This document shows positions 10,395-18,343 of a stretch of 64,000 bases of DNA, piece after piece. The position numbers were made by a program, and so were the translations under genes. A model generated the notes under the pieces. That model saw only the letters and a list, made by a program, of their open reading frames with translations, was not told the origin of the DNA and did no database searches. Every line of letters starts with the position of its first letter. Position 1 is the stretch's first letter. Origin of the DNA: Bauldia sp965232525 (lineage in GTDB: Bacteria; Pseudomonadota; Alphaproteobacteria; Rhizobiales; Kaistiaceae); the NCBI RefSeq assembly GCF_965232525.1, contig NZ_OZ246980.1, positions 806,001 through 870,000 on the forward strand, written 5' to 3'.

Positions 10395-11552
10395 ATGGAT
10401 TTCGATGTCATCATCGTCGGGGCAAGCTTCGCCGGGCTGGTCGCGGCCAAGACGGCGGCGGCGCGCGGGCTGAGCGTCGCGGTTATCGATGCCAAGCGCG
10501 AGCCCGGGGCGCGGGTCCACACCACTGGCATCCTGGTCCGCGAAGCGATCGACGAGATCGACCTTCCCGCCCATCTCACCCAGAAGGTGCCCGGCGTGCG
10601 GCTCTACGCGCCCAACCTCACCAGTGTCGACCTGTTCCGGCCGGGCTATGCCTTCTACACGACGCGCACTGCGGCCCTCTTGCGCTGGCTCGCCGACGAA
10701 GCCCGAGCCGCCGGCGCTCACCTTCTCTACGGTGTCCGTTTCGAGGGCGCCCGGGCCGAAGGCAACGGCATCCGCCTCGACGGCATCGATCTTCGCGCAC
10801 GCTATCTGATCGGCGCCGACGGTGCCCGGTCGCGGGTCGCCCAATGCTTCGGGCTCGATGCCAACCGGCGGTTCCTCACCGGCCTCGAGGTCGCCTTCGA
10901 ACCGGGCGACGCGGTCGACCGCCGCTTCCTGCACTGCTTCCTCAGCGCGTCGCTCGCGCCCGGATACATCGCCTGGGCCGCGCCCGGTCCGGATGCGGTA
11001 CAGGTCGGCCTCGCCGTCCGCGACGGCCGCAAGCCGGACCTTGCCGCCTTCCTCGATGAGACACGATCGCTGTTCGACTGGGATGCCCGACGAATCATCG
11101 ACCGGCGCAGCGGGCTCATCCCCTGCGGCGGACCGCTCCGCCGGACCTCGGCACCGGGCGTCCTGCTGATCGGCGACGCCGCCGGCTGGGTTTCGCCGTT
11201 GACCGGCGGCGGCATTCGCTTCGCCTTCCGCCTCGGCCGCAAGGCCGCCGCCTATATCGCCGATCACCTGCTCAACGCCGGCCCGGCGCCGGAGACGCTG
11301 CTCGCCCGCGAGGTTCCGGCGCTATCTTGGAAGCGTGCAGCCCGGCGGGCATTCGACCTCGTGCCGCCCGATCCCTTCGTCAATCTGGCGCTGTCGACGG
11401 CGATGGTGCGCAAGGCGGCGGAGCGGGTGTATTTCCACCGCCGCAGTGCCCAAGGCGTCGACCGGGAAGCCTACCGGCAATGGCTTGAAAAGGAGTTCGG
11501 CAAGACCGCCGCGCTGCCCGACCGCGATTCCAGCGCCCCGCGGCTCGTCTAG
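10395..11552 (+). CDS. FAD-dependent oxidoreductase, geranylgeranyl-reductase family
   Basis: A 385-aa flavoprotein. The Rossmann GxGxxG-type motif reads VDIIVGASFAG-like (FDVIIVGASFAGLVAAK) at the extreme N-terminus. The second FAD motif with its Gly-Asp pair is VLLIGDAAGWVSPLTGGGI near residue 260. The overall layout fits the geranylgeranyl reductase / digeranylgeranylglycerophospholipid reductase-like group of p-hydroxybenzoate hydroxylase-fold enzymes, which reduce isoprenoid chains or hydroxylate aromatics. No pathway partner is adjacent, so the substrate is open. The gene ends exactly against the convergent bolA stop with no spacer. Confidence 0.85.
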   Translation: MDFDVIIVGASFAGLVAAKTAAARGLSVAVIDAKREPGARVHTTGILVREAIDEIDLPAHLTQKVPGVRLYAPNLTSVDLFRPGYAFYTTRTAALLRWLADEARAAGAHLLYGVRFEGARAEGNGIRLDGIDLRARYLIGADGARSRVAQCFGLDANRRFLTGLEVAFEPGDAVDRRFLHCFLSASLAPGYIAWAAPGPDAVQVGLAVRDGRKPDLAAFLDETRSLFDWDARRIIDRRSGLIPCGGPLRRTSAPGVLLIGDAAGWVSPLTGGGIRFAFRLGRKAAAYIADHLLNAGPAPETLLAREVPALSWKRAARRAFDLVPPDPFVNLALSTAMVRKAAERVYFHRRSAQGVDREAYRQWLEKEFGKTAALPDRDSSAPRLV

Positions 11553-11819
11553 TCAGGCGTCCGGCGCCCGCGCATCGATCACCAGAGCATGTAGCCCGCG
11601 GGCGAATTCATCCCTCAGCGCGGCGTGCACCATGCGGTGGGCGGCAAGGCGGCTCTTGCCCCGAAACGCCTCGGAAACGACGACAACGCGAAAATGGGTT
11701 TCGCCCTCGGGCCGCGCGCCGGCATGCCCCTTGTGGCGATCCGATTCATCGACCACATTGACGCTCACCGGGTCGAACGCCTCGGTTAACGTCTGCGCAA
11801 TCCTGTCCTCACCTGTCAT
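11553..11819 (-). CDS. bolA: BolA family protein
   Basis: An 88-aa BolA-like protein starting at the ATG at 11819 (MTGEDRIAQTL). It shows the class II KH-like fold signature: ETHFRVVVVSEAFRGKSRLAAHRMV, which matches the helix-turn of BolA, with the invariant His that ligates Fe-S clusters together with monothiol glutaredoxins. An in-frame upstream ATG at 11864 adds 15 non-family residues. It stands next to and divergent from the J-domain gene, a pairing found in related bacteria. Confidence 0.92.
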   Translation of the reverse strand: MTGEDRIAQTLTEAFDPVSVNVVDESDRHKGHAGARPEGETHFRVVVVSEAFRGKSRLAAHRMVHAALRDEFARGLHALVIDARAPDA

Positions 11820-11891
11820 CGTCCTCGAATCTGCCTTTCTTCGCGACTGGCCGCTTGTCGCCATCCTATCGGCTGATCATAATCTGTTCCC

Positions 11892-12506
11892 ATGGACCTG
11901 AACTCGAAATATTTCGACCGGATTCGGATCAAGCCCGAGAGCGAAAAGCGGGCGGAATCCGAGCCGTCGTCGACGTGCGAATGGGAGGGCTGCAACAAGC
12001 CGGGCGGGTACCGGGCACCGAAGGGCCGCGGCCGTGAAGGCGAGTATCACAACTTCTGCCTCGAACACGTGCGCGCCTACAACAAGAGCTACAACTACTT
12101 CGCCGGGATGGCCGATGACGACATCGCCGACTACCAGCGGTCGGCCACGTTCGGCCATCGCCCGACCTGGAACGTCGGCGTCAATCGCGGCGCGGAAGCT
12201 GGCGCCAAGCCGAACTGGTCCGAATCGTTCATCGACCCGTTCGGTGTGTTCGGCGGCGCGTTCCGCCGGTCGAAGGACAGCGAGCCCGAGCCGGAGAGCC
12301 GGACGATCGGCAACTTCGCGCGGCGATCGTTCGAGGTGCTGGACCTGGAAGGAACCGAACCGGCCGACGCGATCAAAGCGCGGTACAAGGAACTGGTGAA
12401 ACGCCACCATCCCGACGCCAACGGCGGGGATCGCAGTCTGGAGGATCGACTGCGGGAGATTATCCAAGCCTATAATTATCTGAAATCGGCCGGGTTCTGC
12501 TCGTGA
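11892..12506 (+). CDS. J-domain protein with N-terminal Cys-rich segment
   Basis: A 204-aa DnaJ-class molecular chaperone in which the J domain is at the C-terminus (about 140-204), with the HPD tripeptide in KRHHPDANGG that stimulates DnaK ATPase. The N-terminal half carries a possible metal-binding stretch: CEWEGCNKPGGYRAP followed by FCLEHV about 20 residues later. No G/F-rich or canonical DnaJ zinc-finger domain is present, so this is a class C J protein. It sits divergent from bolA and ahead of cobST, as in other Hyphomicrobiales. Confidence 0.9.
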   Translation: MDLNSKYFDRIRIKPESEKRAESEPSSTCEWEGCNKPGGYRAPKGRGREGEYHNFCLEHVRAYNKSYNYFAGMADDDIADYQRSATFGHRPTWNVGVNRGAEAGAKPNWSESFIDPFGVFGGAFRRSKDSEPEPESRTIGNFARRSFEVLDLEGTEPADAIKARYKELVKRHHPDANGGDRSLEDRLREIIQAYNYLKSAGFCS

Positions 12507-12547
12507 GCGCGGCATCCACTCGGTCGGTTTAGCTGCGCCGCAACAAA

Positions 12548-12576
12548 TTTCCCAAAACGCAGCCGATTCCTATATA
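12548..12576 (+). promoter_or_regulatory. Weak candidate promoter ahead of cobS
   Basis: An AT-rich patch in the 170-bp gap before cobS holds TATATA at 12571-12576 with a poor -35-like TTTCCC 17 bases upstream. I see no cobalamin riboswitch pattern in this leader. Confidence 0.2.
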
Positions 12577-12676
12577 TACGGCCCATACCTCGGCTGCCGG
12601 TGCGCCAACCCCTCCGCGCCCGCGGCACATCCACGCCACTTCGAACCGACGGCGCTGGCCGGCGCCCTAGGGGGAA

Positions 12677-13666
12677 ATGATGATCGAAGCAACAGACGAG
12701 CGGGCGCCCGCGCCCGACATGAAGATTTCCGTGCGGCAGGTCTTCGGGATCGACAGCGATCTGGAGGTCCCCGCCTATTCGAATGCGGACGAGCACGTCC
12801 CCGATCTCGATCCGGATTACCTGTTCGACCGGGAGACGACCCTCGCCATTCTCGCCGGCTTTGCCCACAATCGGCGCGTGCTGGTGTCGGGTTACCACGG
12901 CACCGGCAAGTCGACCCATGTCGAGCAAGTCGCCGCGCGGCTTAACTGGCCGTGCGTGCGGGTCAATCTCGACAGTCATATCAGCCGGATCGACCTGATC
13001 GGCCGCGACGCGATCGTGCTCAAGGACGGCCAGCAGCTCACCGAGTTCCGCGACGGCATCCTGCCGTGGGCGCTGAAACACAACATCGCGCTCTGCTTCG
13101 ATGAATACGATGCCGGCCGGCCGGACGTGATGTTCGTCATCCAGCGGGTGCTGGAAGTCCAGGGCAAGCTGACACTGCTCGACCAGAACAAGGTGATCAA
13201 GCCGCACGAGGCGTTCCGCCTGTTCGCCACCGCCAACACCGTCGGTCTCGGCGACACCTCCGGCCTCTATCACGGCACCCAGCAGATCAATCAGGGCCAG
13301 ATGGACCGCTGGTCGATCGTCACCACGCTCAACTATCTGCCCCACGACAAGGAAGTCGACATCGTCGCTGCCAAGGCGCCGACCTACCGCGACCCGCAGG
13401 GCCGCGAGGTGCTGGCCAAGATGGTGCGGGTCGCCGAGATGACCCGCAACGCCTTCATCAATGGCGATCTGTCGACGGTGATGAGTCCGCGGACGGTGAT
13501 CACCTGGGCGGAAAACGCCGAAATCTTCGGCGATGTCGCCTTTGCCCTCAGGGTCACCTTCCTTAACAAGTGCGACGAGCTCGAACGGCCGCTGGTCGCC
13601 GAGTTCTACCAGCGCTGCTTCAACGAAGAGCTGCCTCAGTCGACGGCGAACGTTGTTCTGAGCTGA
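12677..13666 (+). CDS. cobS: Cobaltochelatase subunit CobS
   Basis: A 329-aa AAA+ ATPase subunit of the aerobic cobaltochelatase CobNST, which inserts Co2+ into hydrogenobyrinic acid a,c-diamide during vitamin B12 synthesis. The Walker A motif GYHGTGKST is at residues 72-80, a Walker B-like CFDEYDAG follows near 140, and the family N-terminus is present (KISVRQVFGIDSDLEVPAY). The start is the ATG at 12677, with a second ATG one codon later. cobT follows after eight bases. CobN is not in the window. Confidence 0.96.
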   Translation: MMIEATDERAPAPDMKISVRQVFGIDSDLEVPAYSNADEHVPDLDPDYLFDRETTLAILAGFAHNRRVLVSGYHGTGKSTHVEQVAARLNWPCVRVNLDSHISRIDLIGRDAIVLKDGQQLTEFRDGILPWALKHNIALCFDEYDAGRPDVMFVIQRVLEVQGKLTLLDQNKVIKPHEAFRLFATANTVGLGDTSGLYHGTQQINQGQMDRWSIVTTLNYLPHDKEVDIVAAKAPTYRDPQGREVLAKMVRVAEMTRNAFINGDLSTVMSPRTVITWAENAEIFGDVAFALRVTFLNKCDELERPLVAEFYQRCFNEELPQSTANVVLS

Positions 13667-13674
13667 GCCGAGCC

Positions 13675-15576
13675 GTGGCCGGATCGAACGAGGCGCCCAA
13701 GGCGAAGCCCGCCGAAAGCCCGAACGAACCGTTCAAACGGGCGGTCGCCGGCTGCGTGCGCGCGATTTCCGGCCATCCGGACATCGAGGTTACATACGCC
13801 GCCGACCGACCGATGCTCGCCGGCAACAAGGCCCGCCTGCCCGAGCCGCCGCGCAAACCGACATTGACCGACATCGCCGTCACTCGTGGCCTCGGCGATT
13901 CCATTGCGCTCAGGCTCGCCTGCCACGACGCCAAGGTCCATCGCGCCAACCAGCCGGAGGGCAAGAACGCCCGCTCGGTCTTCGACGCGATCGAACAGGC
14001 GCGGGTCGAGGCCCTCGGCGCGCTGCGCATGCGCGGCGTATCCGAGAACCTCGCCGCGATGCTCGAGGACCGCTACCACCGCGGCAAATATGACGAGATC
14101 ACCGATCGCGCCGATGCGCCGCTGGAGGACGCGGTGGCGATGATGGTGCGCGAGCGGCTGACCGGCGAGGCGCCGCCCGAATCGAGTCGCAAGATCGTCG
14201 ATCTGTGGCGCGACTGGATCGAGGAACGCGCCGGCGACGATCTTACCCGCCTCGGCGAAACCATCGATGACCAGCAGCAGTTCGGTCTGACCGTGCGCGA
14301 CCTGATCGCCGCGCTCGACATGGCCGACGAGCTCGGCGGCGAAAGCGGCGAAGACGATGAGGACGACAACGAAACCGGCGAGGCGGACGAGGACGAGGGC
14401 GCGTCCGACGCCGGCGAAGCAGCCGATGCGTCGAGCCCGGAGGAGATCGAGGCCGCCTCCGACGACTCCGAAACCGGCGAAGGCGAGGCTACCGAGGCCG
14501 ATGCCGACGAGATGATGGAGGACTCCGAGCTCACCGACGCGCGCGAGGCCGGAGAATCGCGGCGCGCCGAGGCGCCGTTCTCCAACCTGCCGCCCGTCTC
14601 CGACTATCGCGCCTTCACCATCCGCTACGACGAAGTGATCCGCGCTGAGGAGCTGTGTGACGTTGCCGAACTCGACCGGCTGCGCGCCTATCTCGACAAG
14701 CAGCTCGCCAACCTGCAGGGCGCCGTCGGCCGCCTCGCCAACCGACTGCAGCGCCGGCTGATGGCGCAGCAGAACCGGGCATGGGATTTCGATCTCGAGG
14801 AAGGGATCATCGATGCCGCGCGGCTTTCCCGGGTGGTCACCGATCCGCTACATCCGCTTTCGTTCAAGGTCGAACGGGACACCGAGTTCCGCGACACGGT
14901 GGTTACGCTTCTCCTCGATAACTCCGGATCGATGCGCGGCCGGCCGATTACCGTCGCCGCCACCTGCGCCGACATCCTCGCCCGCACGCTGGAGCGCTGC
15001 GGCGTCAAGGTCGAGATCCTCGGCTTCACCACCCGCGCCTGGAAAGGCGGCCAGTCCCGCGAGGCGTGGCTGCAGGCCGGCAAGCCGCCGAACCCCGGCC
15101 GGCTCAACGATCTCCGTCACATCGTCTACAAGGCGGCCGACGCGCCGTGGCGCCGGTCGCGCCGCAATCTCGGCCTGATGATGCGCGAAGGCCTGCTCAA
15201 GGAAAACATCGACGGCGAGGCCCTCGCCTGGGCCCATTCGCGGCTGGTCGGGCGGCCGGAGCAGCGCAAGGTTCTGATGATGATTTCCGACGGCGCGCCG
15301 GTCGACGATTCGACCTTGTCGGTGAACCCCGGCAATTACCTGGAGCGCCACCTGCGCCACGTCATCGAGGAGATCGAGACGCGGTCGCCGGTGGAACTGC
15401 TGGCGATCGGCATCGGCCACGACGTCACCCGCTACTATCGGCGGGCGGTGACCATCGTCGACGCGGAGGAACTCGCCGGCGCAATGACCGAGAAGCTGGC
15501 CGAACTGTTCGCCGAGGAAGGACAGCAGATCCGGCCGCAGCGACAGCGCCGCCGACCGGTCATGACCATGCAATGA
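13675..15576 (+). CDS. cobT: Cobaltochelatase subunit CobT
   Basis: A 633-aa partner of CobS; the two form the chaperone-like ring of aerobic cobaltochelatase. The N-terminal domain is followed by a strongly acidic Asp/Glu/Ala-rich linker (about 220-300). The C-terminal von Willebrand A domain has the MIDAS motif LLDNSGSMRG. I start at the GTG at 13675, just after the cobS stop, giving the usual family length; the longer open frame from 13570 overlaps cobS. The stop overlaps the next start (ATGA). Confidence 0.95.
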   Translation: MAGSNEAPKAKPAESPNEPFKRAVAGCVRAISGHPDIEVTYAADRPMLAGNKARLPEPPRKPTLTDIAVTRGLGDSIALRLACHDAKVHRANQPEGKNARSVFDAIEQARVEALGALRMRGVSENLAAMLEDRYHRGKYDEITDRADAPLEDAVAMMVRERLTGEAPPESSRKIVDLWRDWIEERAGDDLTRLGETIDDQQQFGLTVRDLIAALDMADELGGESGEDDEDDNETGEADEDEGASDAGEAADASSPEEIEAASDDSETGEGEATEADADEMMEDSELTDAREAGESRRAEAPFSNLPPVSDYRAFTIRYDEVIRAEELCDVAELDRLRAYLDKQLANLQGAVGRLANRLQRRLMAQQNRAWDFDLEEGIIDAARLSRVVTDPLHPLSFKVERDTEFRDTVVTLLLDNSGSMRGRPITVAATCADILARTLERCGVKVEILGFTTRAWKGGQSREAWLQAGKPPNPGRLNDLRHIVYKAADAPWRRSRRNLGLMMREGLLKENIDGEALAWAHSRLVGRPEQRKVLMMISDGAPVDDSTLSVNPGNYLERHLRHVIEEIETRSPVELLAIGIGHDVTRYYRRAVTIVDAEELAGAMTEKLAELFAEEGQQIRPQRQRRRPVMTMQ

Positions 15577-16580
15577 CGATTCGCCCGCGTCGTTGGTTGC
15601 CCGGCGCCCTGGCGGCGACGGTTTGGCTTGGCGCCGCCATGGCAGCGATCGCGCCGGGCTTTCAGCCGATCCCGCTCACCGTCGAGCCGATCGACTCGTT
15701 TGGCCCGACTGACGCCGCGACTGGTAATCTGATATTTCGCGGCGGGCTGGCTCTGTCGTCGCCGGACCGGCGGTTCGGATCGCTCTCCGGCCTCGACTTC
15801 GCCTCGGATGGAACCCTCTACGCCGTCTCCGATCGTGGGCGTTGGTTCGCGGCGCGTCCGATCGAGCACGACGGTCGGCTGGCCGGCCTCGAAGAGGCCC
15901 GGATCGCCCCGATCCTCAATCATGGCGGCGTGCCCCTCGCCGGCAAGAAGTGGGGCGACGCCGAGGGACTGCGGATCGTCCGCACCGCCGAGGGTGACAC
16001 CGCTTTTGTTGCCTTCGAACAGGTCAACGACCTGCGCGTCTTCGTCGGCAATGACTTCGCTCGCGTCGCCTCTGAACCGGTCGGCCTGCCCGCGTCACTG
16101 ACCGCGATCCGGCGAAACGGTGGCCTTGAGACGGTCGCCGTGACCCGCGCTGATGGCCCGCATGCCGGCGCCCCGATCGTGATTGCCGAAAAGTCGCTCG
16201 ACGCCGCCGGCAATCACCGCGCCTGGATCGTCAACGGCCCACGGGCCGGTGCGTTTTCGATCGCCCGCGACGGCGGTTTCGACATCACCGATGCCGCGGC
16301 GCTGCCGGACGGCGATCTTCTGATCCTCGAACGCGGACTCCAATTGCCGTTCGGGCTGGCCGTGCGCATCCGTCGCATCGCCGAATACGACATCGCGCCG
16401 GGCCGCGTCGCGACCGGCCCGGTGATCTTCGAGGCCGACCTGCGGAACCCGATCGATAACATGGAGGGGATCGCCGTCCGCACTGGAGACGACGGCGAGA
16501 CCATCATCGCCCTGATATCGGACGACAACAACAACGGCCTGCAGCGGACGCTGCTGCTCTATTTTGCGCTTGTTGAATAA
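15573..16580 (+). CDS. Exported phytase-like (esterase-like beta-propeller) domain protein
   Basis: A 335-aa protein with an Arg-rich start and hydrophobic segment (WLPGALAATVWLGAAMAAIAP) typical of a Sec or Tat signal peptide, so probably periplasmic. The rest resembles the 'esterase-like activity of phytase' domain (PF13449 type): GSLSGLDFASDGTLYAVSDRGRW, KWGDAEGLRI and MEGIAVR are recognisable blade motifs. Enzyme activity is unproven for most members. Start at the ATG at 15573, overlapping the cobT stop; the longer frame from 15066 is antiphase. It regularly follows cobT in this group of bacteria. Confidence 0.85.
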   Translation: MTIRPRRWLPGALAATVWLGAAMAAIAPGFQPIPLTVEPIDSFGPTDAATGNLIFRGGLALSSPDRRFGSLSGLDFASDGTLYAVSDRGRWFAARPIEHDGRLAGLEEARIAPILNHGGVPLAGKKWGDAEGLRIVRTAEGDTAFVAFEQVNDLRVFVGNDFARVASEPVGLPASLTAIRRNGGLETVAVTRADGPHAGAPIVIAEKSLDAAGNHRAWIVNGPRAGAFSIARDGGFDITDAAALPDGDLLILERGLQLPFGLAVRIRRIAEYDIAPGRVATGPVIFEADLRNPIDNMEGIAVRTGDDGETIIALISDDNNNGLQRTLLLYFALVE

Positions 16581-16596
16581 GGGCGCCGAAGCGCCC
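16581..16596 (-). terminator. Terminator hairpin between convergent genes
   Basis: A 6-bp stem GGGCGC/GCGCCC with four-base loop. Read on the minus strand the loop is UUCG and it is followed by TTATT, so it most likely ends rpmB transcription; it may also slow the plus-strand transcript. Confidence 0.55.
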
Positions 16597-16599
16597 TGA

Positions 16600-16896
16600 T
16601 CAGGCCTCTGGCTGGCTCGCGACCTGCTTCTCGATCTGCCGCTTCAGCCGCCGGGCAGTGGTCGAGAGCTGGCTGTCCCGAGCGGCGAGCAGAAACTTGT
16701 CGAGCCCGCCGCGATGTTCGACCGACCGCAGCGCATTGGCACTGATCTTCAGCCGTACCCGTCGACCGAGCACGTCGCTCAGGAGCGTGACTTGGTTGAG
16801 GTTAGGGAGAAACCGCCGACGCGTCTTGTTATTCGCGTGGCTGACATTGTTGCCGGTCTGGACCGCCTTGCCGGTCAACTCGCAGCGACGCGCCAT
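16600..16896 (-). CDS. rpmB: 50S ribosomal protein L28
   Basis: A 98-aa L28, a structural protein of the large ribosomal subunit. The N-terminus MARRCELTGKAVQTGNNVSH is the family hallmark, and NKTRRRFLPNLNQVTLLS is also typical. It has its own transcription unit, convergent with the phytase-like gene. The DUF3108 gene lies divergent upstream. Confidence 0.98.
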   Translation of the reverse strand: MARRCELTGKAVQTGNNVSHANNKTRRRFLPNLNQVTLLSDVLGRRVRLKISANALRSVEHRGGLDKFLLAARDSQLSTTARRLKRQIEKQVASQPEA

Positions 16897-17056
16897 CGTA
16901 CTATCCTCTCGTTCGGGCGAACCTCTTGCCCCGTGGCAAGCAGGCGATTTGAGCCATGTCTGAAAGCGCGCATGCTATAGTGAGCCGTCCCCCGGCCGTC
17001 AAGGCAAGCTGGTCACGTGACCTGACCGCTCCGCCGTTGTAACAATCGAGTCATCG

Positions 17057-17983
17057 ATGATCGGCGTGTCGAAGCCGCCGATCATATCAACGGGACGTCG
17101 GCACGCCGCCGGCGGATGGAGATTGATCCCGAGCCGCTGCACCATTCGCGTACCCCCCGGGCTCGGTTGTCGGCTGTCGGCCGCGTTGCTCGTCGCGCTG
17201 GTCGGTCTGAGCCCGGCGACCGCTGATACGACGACGACGCTCGACGCCACCTATACGATTTCCCTCGGTTCGATCGTCGTCGGACGCGCTACCGCTGAAA
17301 GCCGGTTCACCGGCGACGACTATATCGCGACCGTTACCGGCTCGACCGGCGGCGTCTCCCGCCTGGTGTCCGACGCCGAGGCGCGGCTTTCCGGCTACGG
17401 CCGAATCTCCGGCTCGTCGGTGCTGCCAGCGTCCTTCGACCTCGAGACCGCGGAAAGCGGCTTCAACACGTACGTCCACATGGACATTCACCGCGGCCAG
17501 ATCACCAACCTGATCGCCATTCCGAGCCTCGCTGCGGCCCCCGACCGGGTGCCGGTGACAGCCACCCACAAAACCGACATCGTCGACCCGCTCGGCGCGT
17601 TCCTTGTTCCGCTCGACCGGGCCAATGCCCGGTCCGGCCGAGCGATCTGCGACCGGACCGTCAAGGTGTTCGATGGCTGGACGCGGTTCGACATCGAGCT
17701 CTTCTACAAGGCCACCAAGGCGGTCGACGGCCCGAGCAACACCTATGCCGGCCCGGTGATCGTCTGCGGCGCGCGCTACAAGCCGATCGCCGGCCATCGC
17801 ACCAAGGACGACGCCCTGGAAGACCTCGTCGGCAACGATCGCCTCGAAGTGTGGCTCGCACCGGTCGGCGATTCGGTACTTGTGCCGTTCCGGATCGTGA
17901 TCGGAACCCGGTGGGGCGACCTTGTCGTCCACGCCACCCGGTTCACCATCGCGTCGGTCGAGGACCGGGCGTCGCTTGACTGA
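17057..17983 (+). CDS. DUF3108 domain exported protein
   Basis: A protein of up to 308 aa with a hydrophobic signal-like segment (LGCRLSAALLVALVGLSPATA) at about residues 36-57, so the true start may be downstream of the ATG at 17057, for example at an alternative start nearer the signal. The mature part (TYTISLGSIVVGRATAES, the GGVSRLVSDAEARLSGYG stretch, and the late VPFRIVIGTRWGDLVV) matches DUF3108, a periplasmic beta-rich family without an assigned function. It is divergent from rpmB, a recurrent alphaproteobacterial neighbourhood. Confidence 0.82.
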   Translation: MIGVSKPPIISTGRRHAAGGWRLIPSRCTIRVPPGLGCRLSAALLVALVGLSPATADTTTTLDATYTISLGSIVVGRATAESRFTGDDYIATVTGSTGGVSRLVSDAEARLSGYGRISGSSVLPASFDLETAESGFNTYVHMDIHRGQITNLIAIPSLAAAPDRVPVTATHKTDIVDPLGAFLVPLDRANARSGRAICDRTVKVFDGWTRFDIELFYKATKAVDGPSNTYAGPVIVCGARYKPIAGHRTKDDALEDLVGNDRLEVWLAPVGDSVLVPFRIVIGTRWGDLVVHATRFTIASVEDRASLD

Positions 17984-18343
17984 CCGCATGATTTCCCCAC
18001 TATCCACAGCATCGCCGTCACACGGGACCGAGGCACCGTCATCGTGTTGTCATGATTCATGCGCTCGGAATCGCATCGGTGACGGTCAGGTGGCGGACGC
18101 CGCGCATGGCGATGAGATTCAAAATGTGGTGCTGTCAGTTCACCCAAGTGGCAAATCTCGTAGGGAACGGAGCAAGAAACCGTCTGAGTCAGCGATTCGG
18201 GCCACTTTTGTTCGGGACTCGTTCTACGCGTGGTCACGATTGACAAAAAACCGTCGCGTCATCCTGCCATGGGTGTGCTAAAACTGCGCCGCGCCGGCGG
18301 TCCTTGAGCTGCGACCGAATATCGACGGAGCCTTCAATCACTC
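17984..18343 (+). other. 360-bp spacer without a convincing gene
   Basis: This gap precedes the helicase gene. Short open frames exist on both strands (18052-18243 plus, 17776-18246 minus) but have no ribosome-binding site or recognisable protein features. It contains AAGTGGC at 18146-18152 and its inverse GCCACTT at 18201-18207, and TTGACA at 18240-18245 without a matching -10. The stretch could be a worn remnant of a mobile sequence, but I cannot prove it. Confidence 0.4.
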
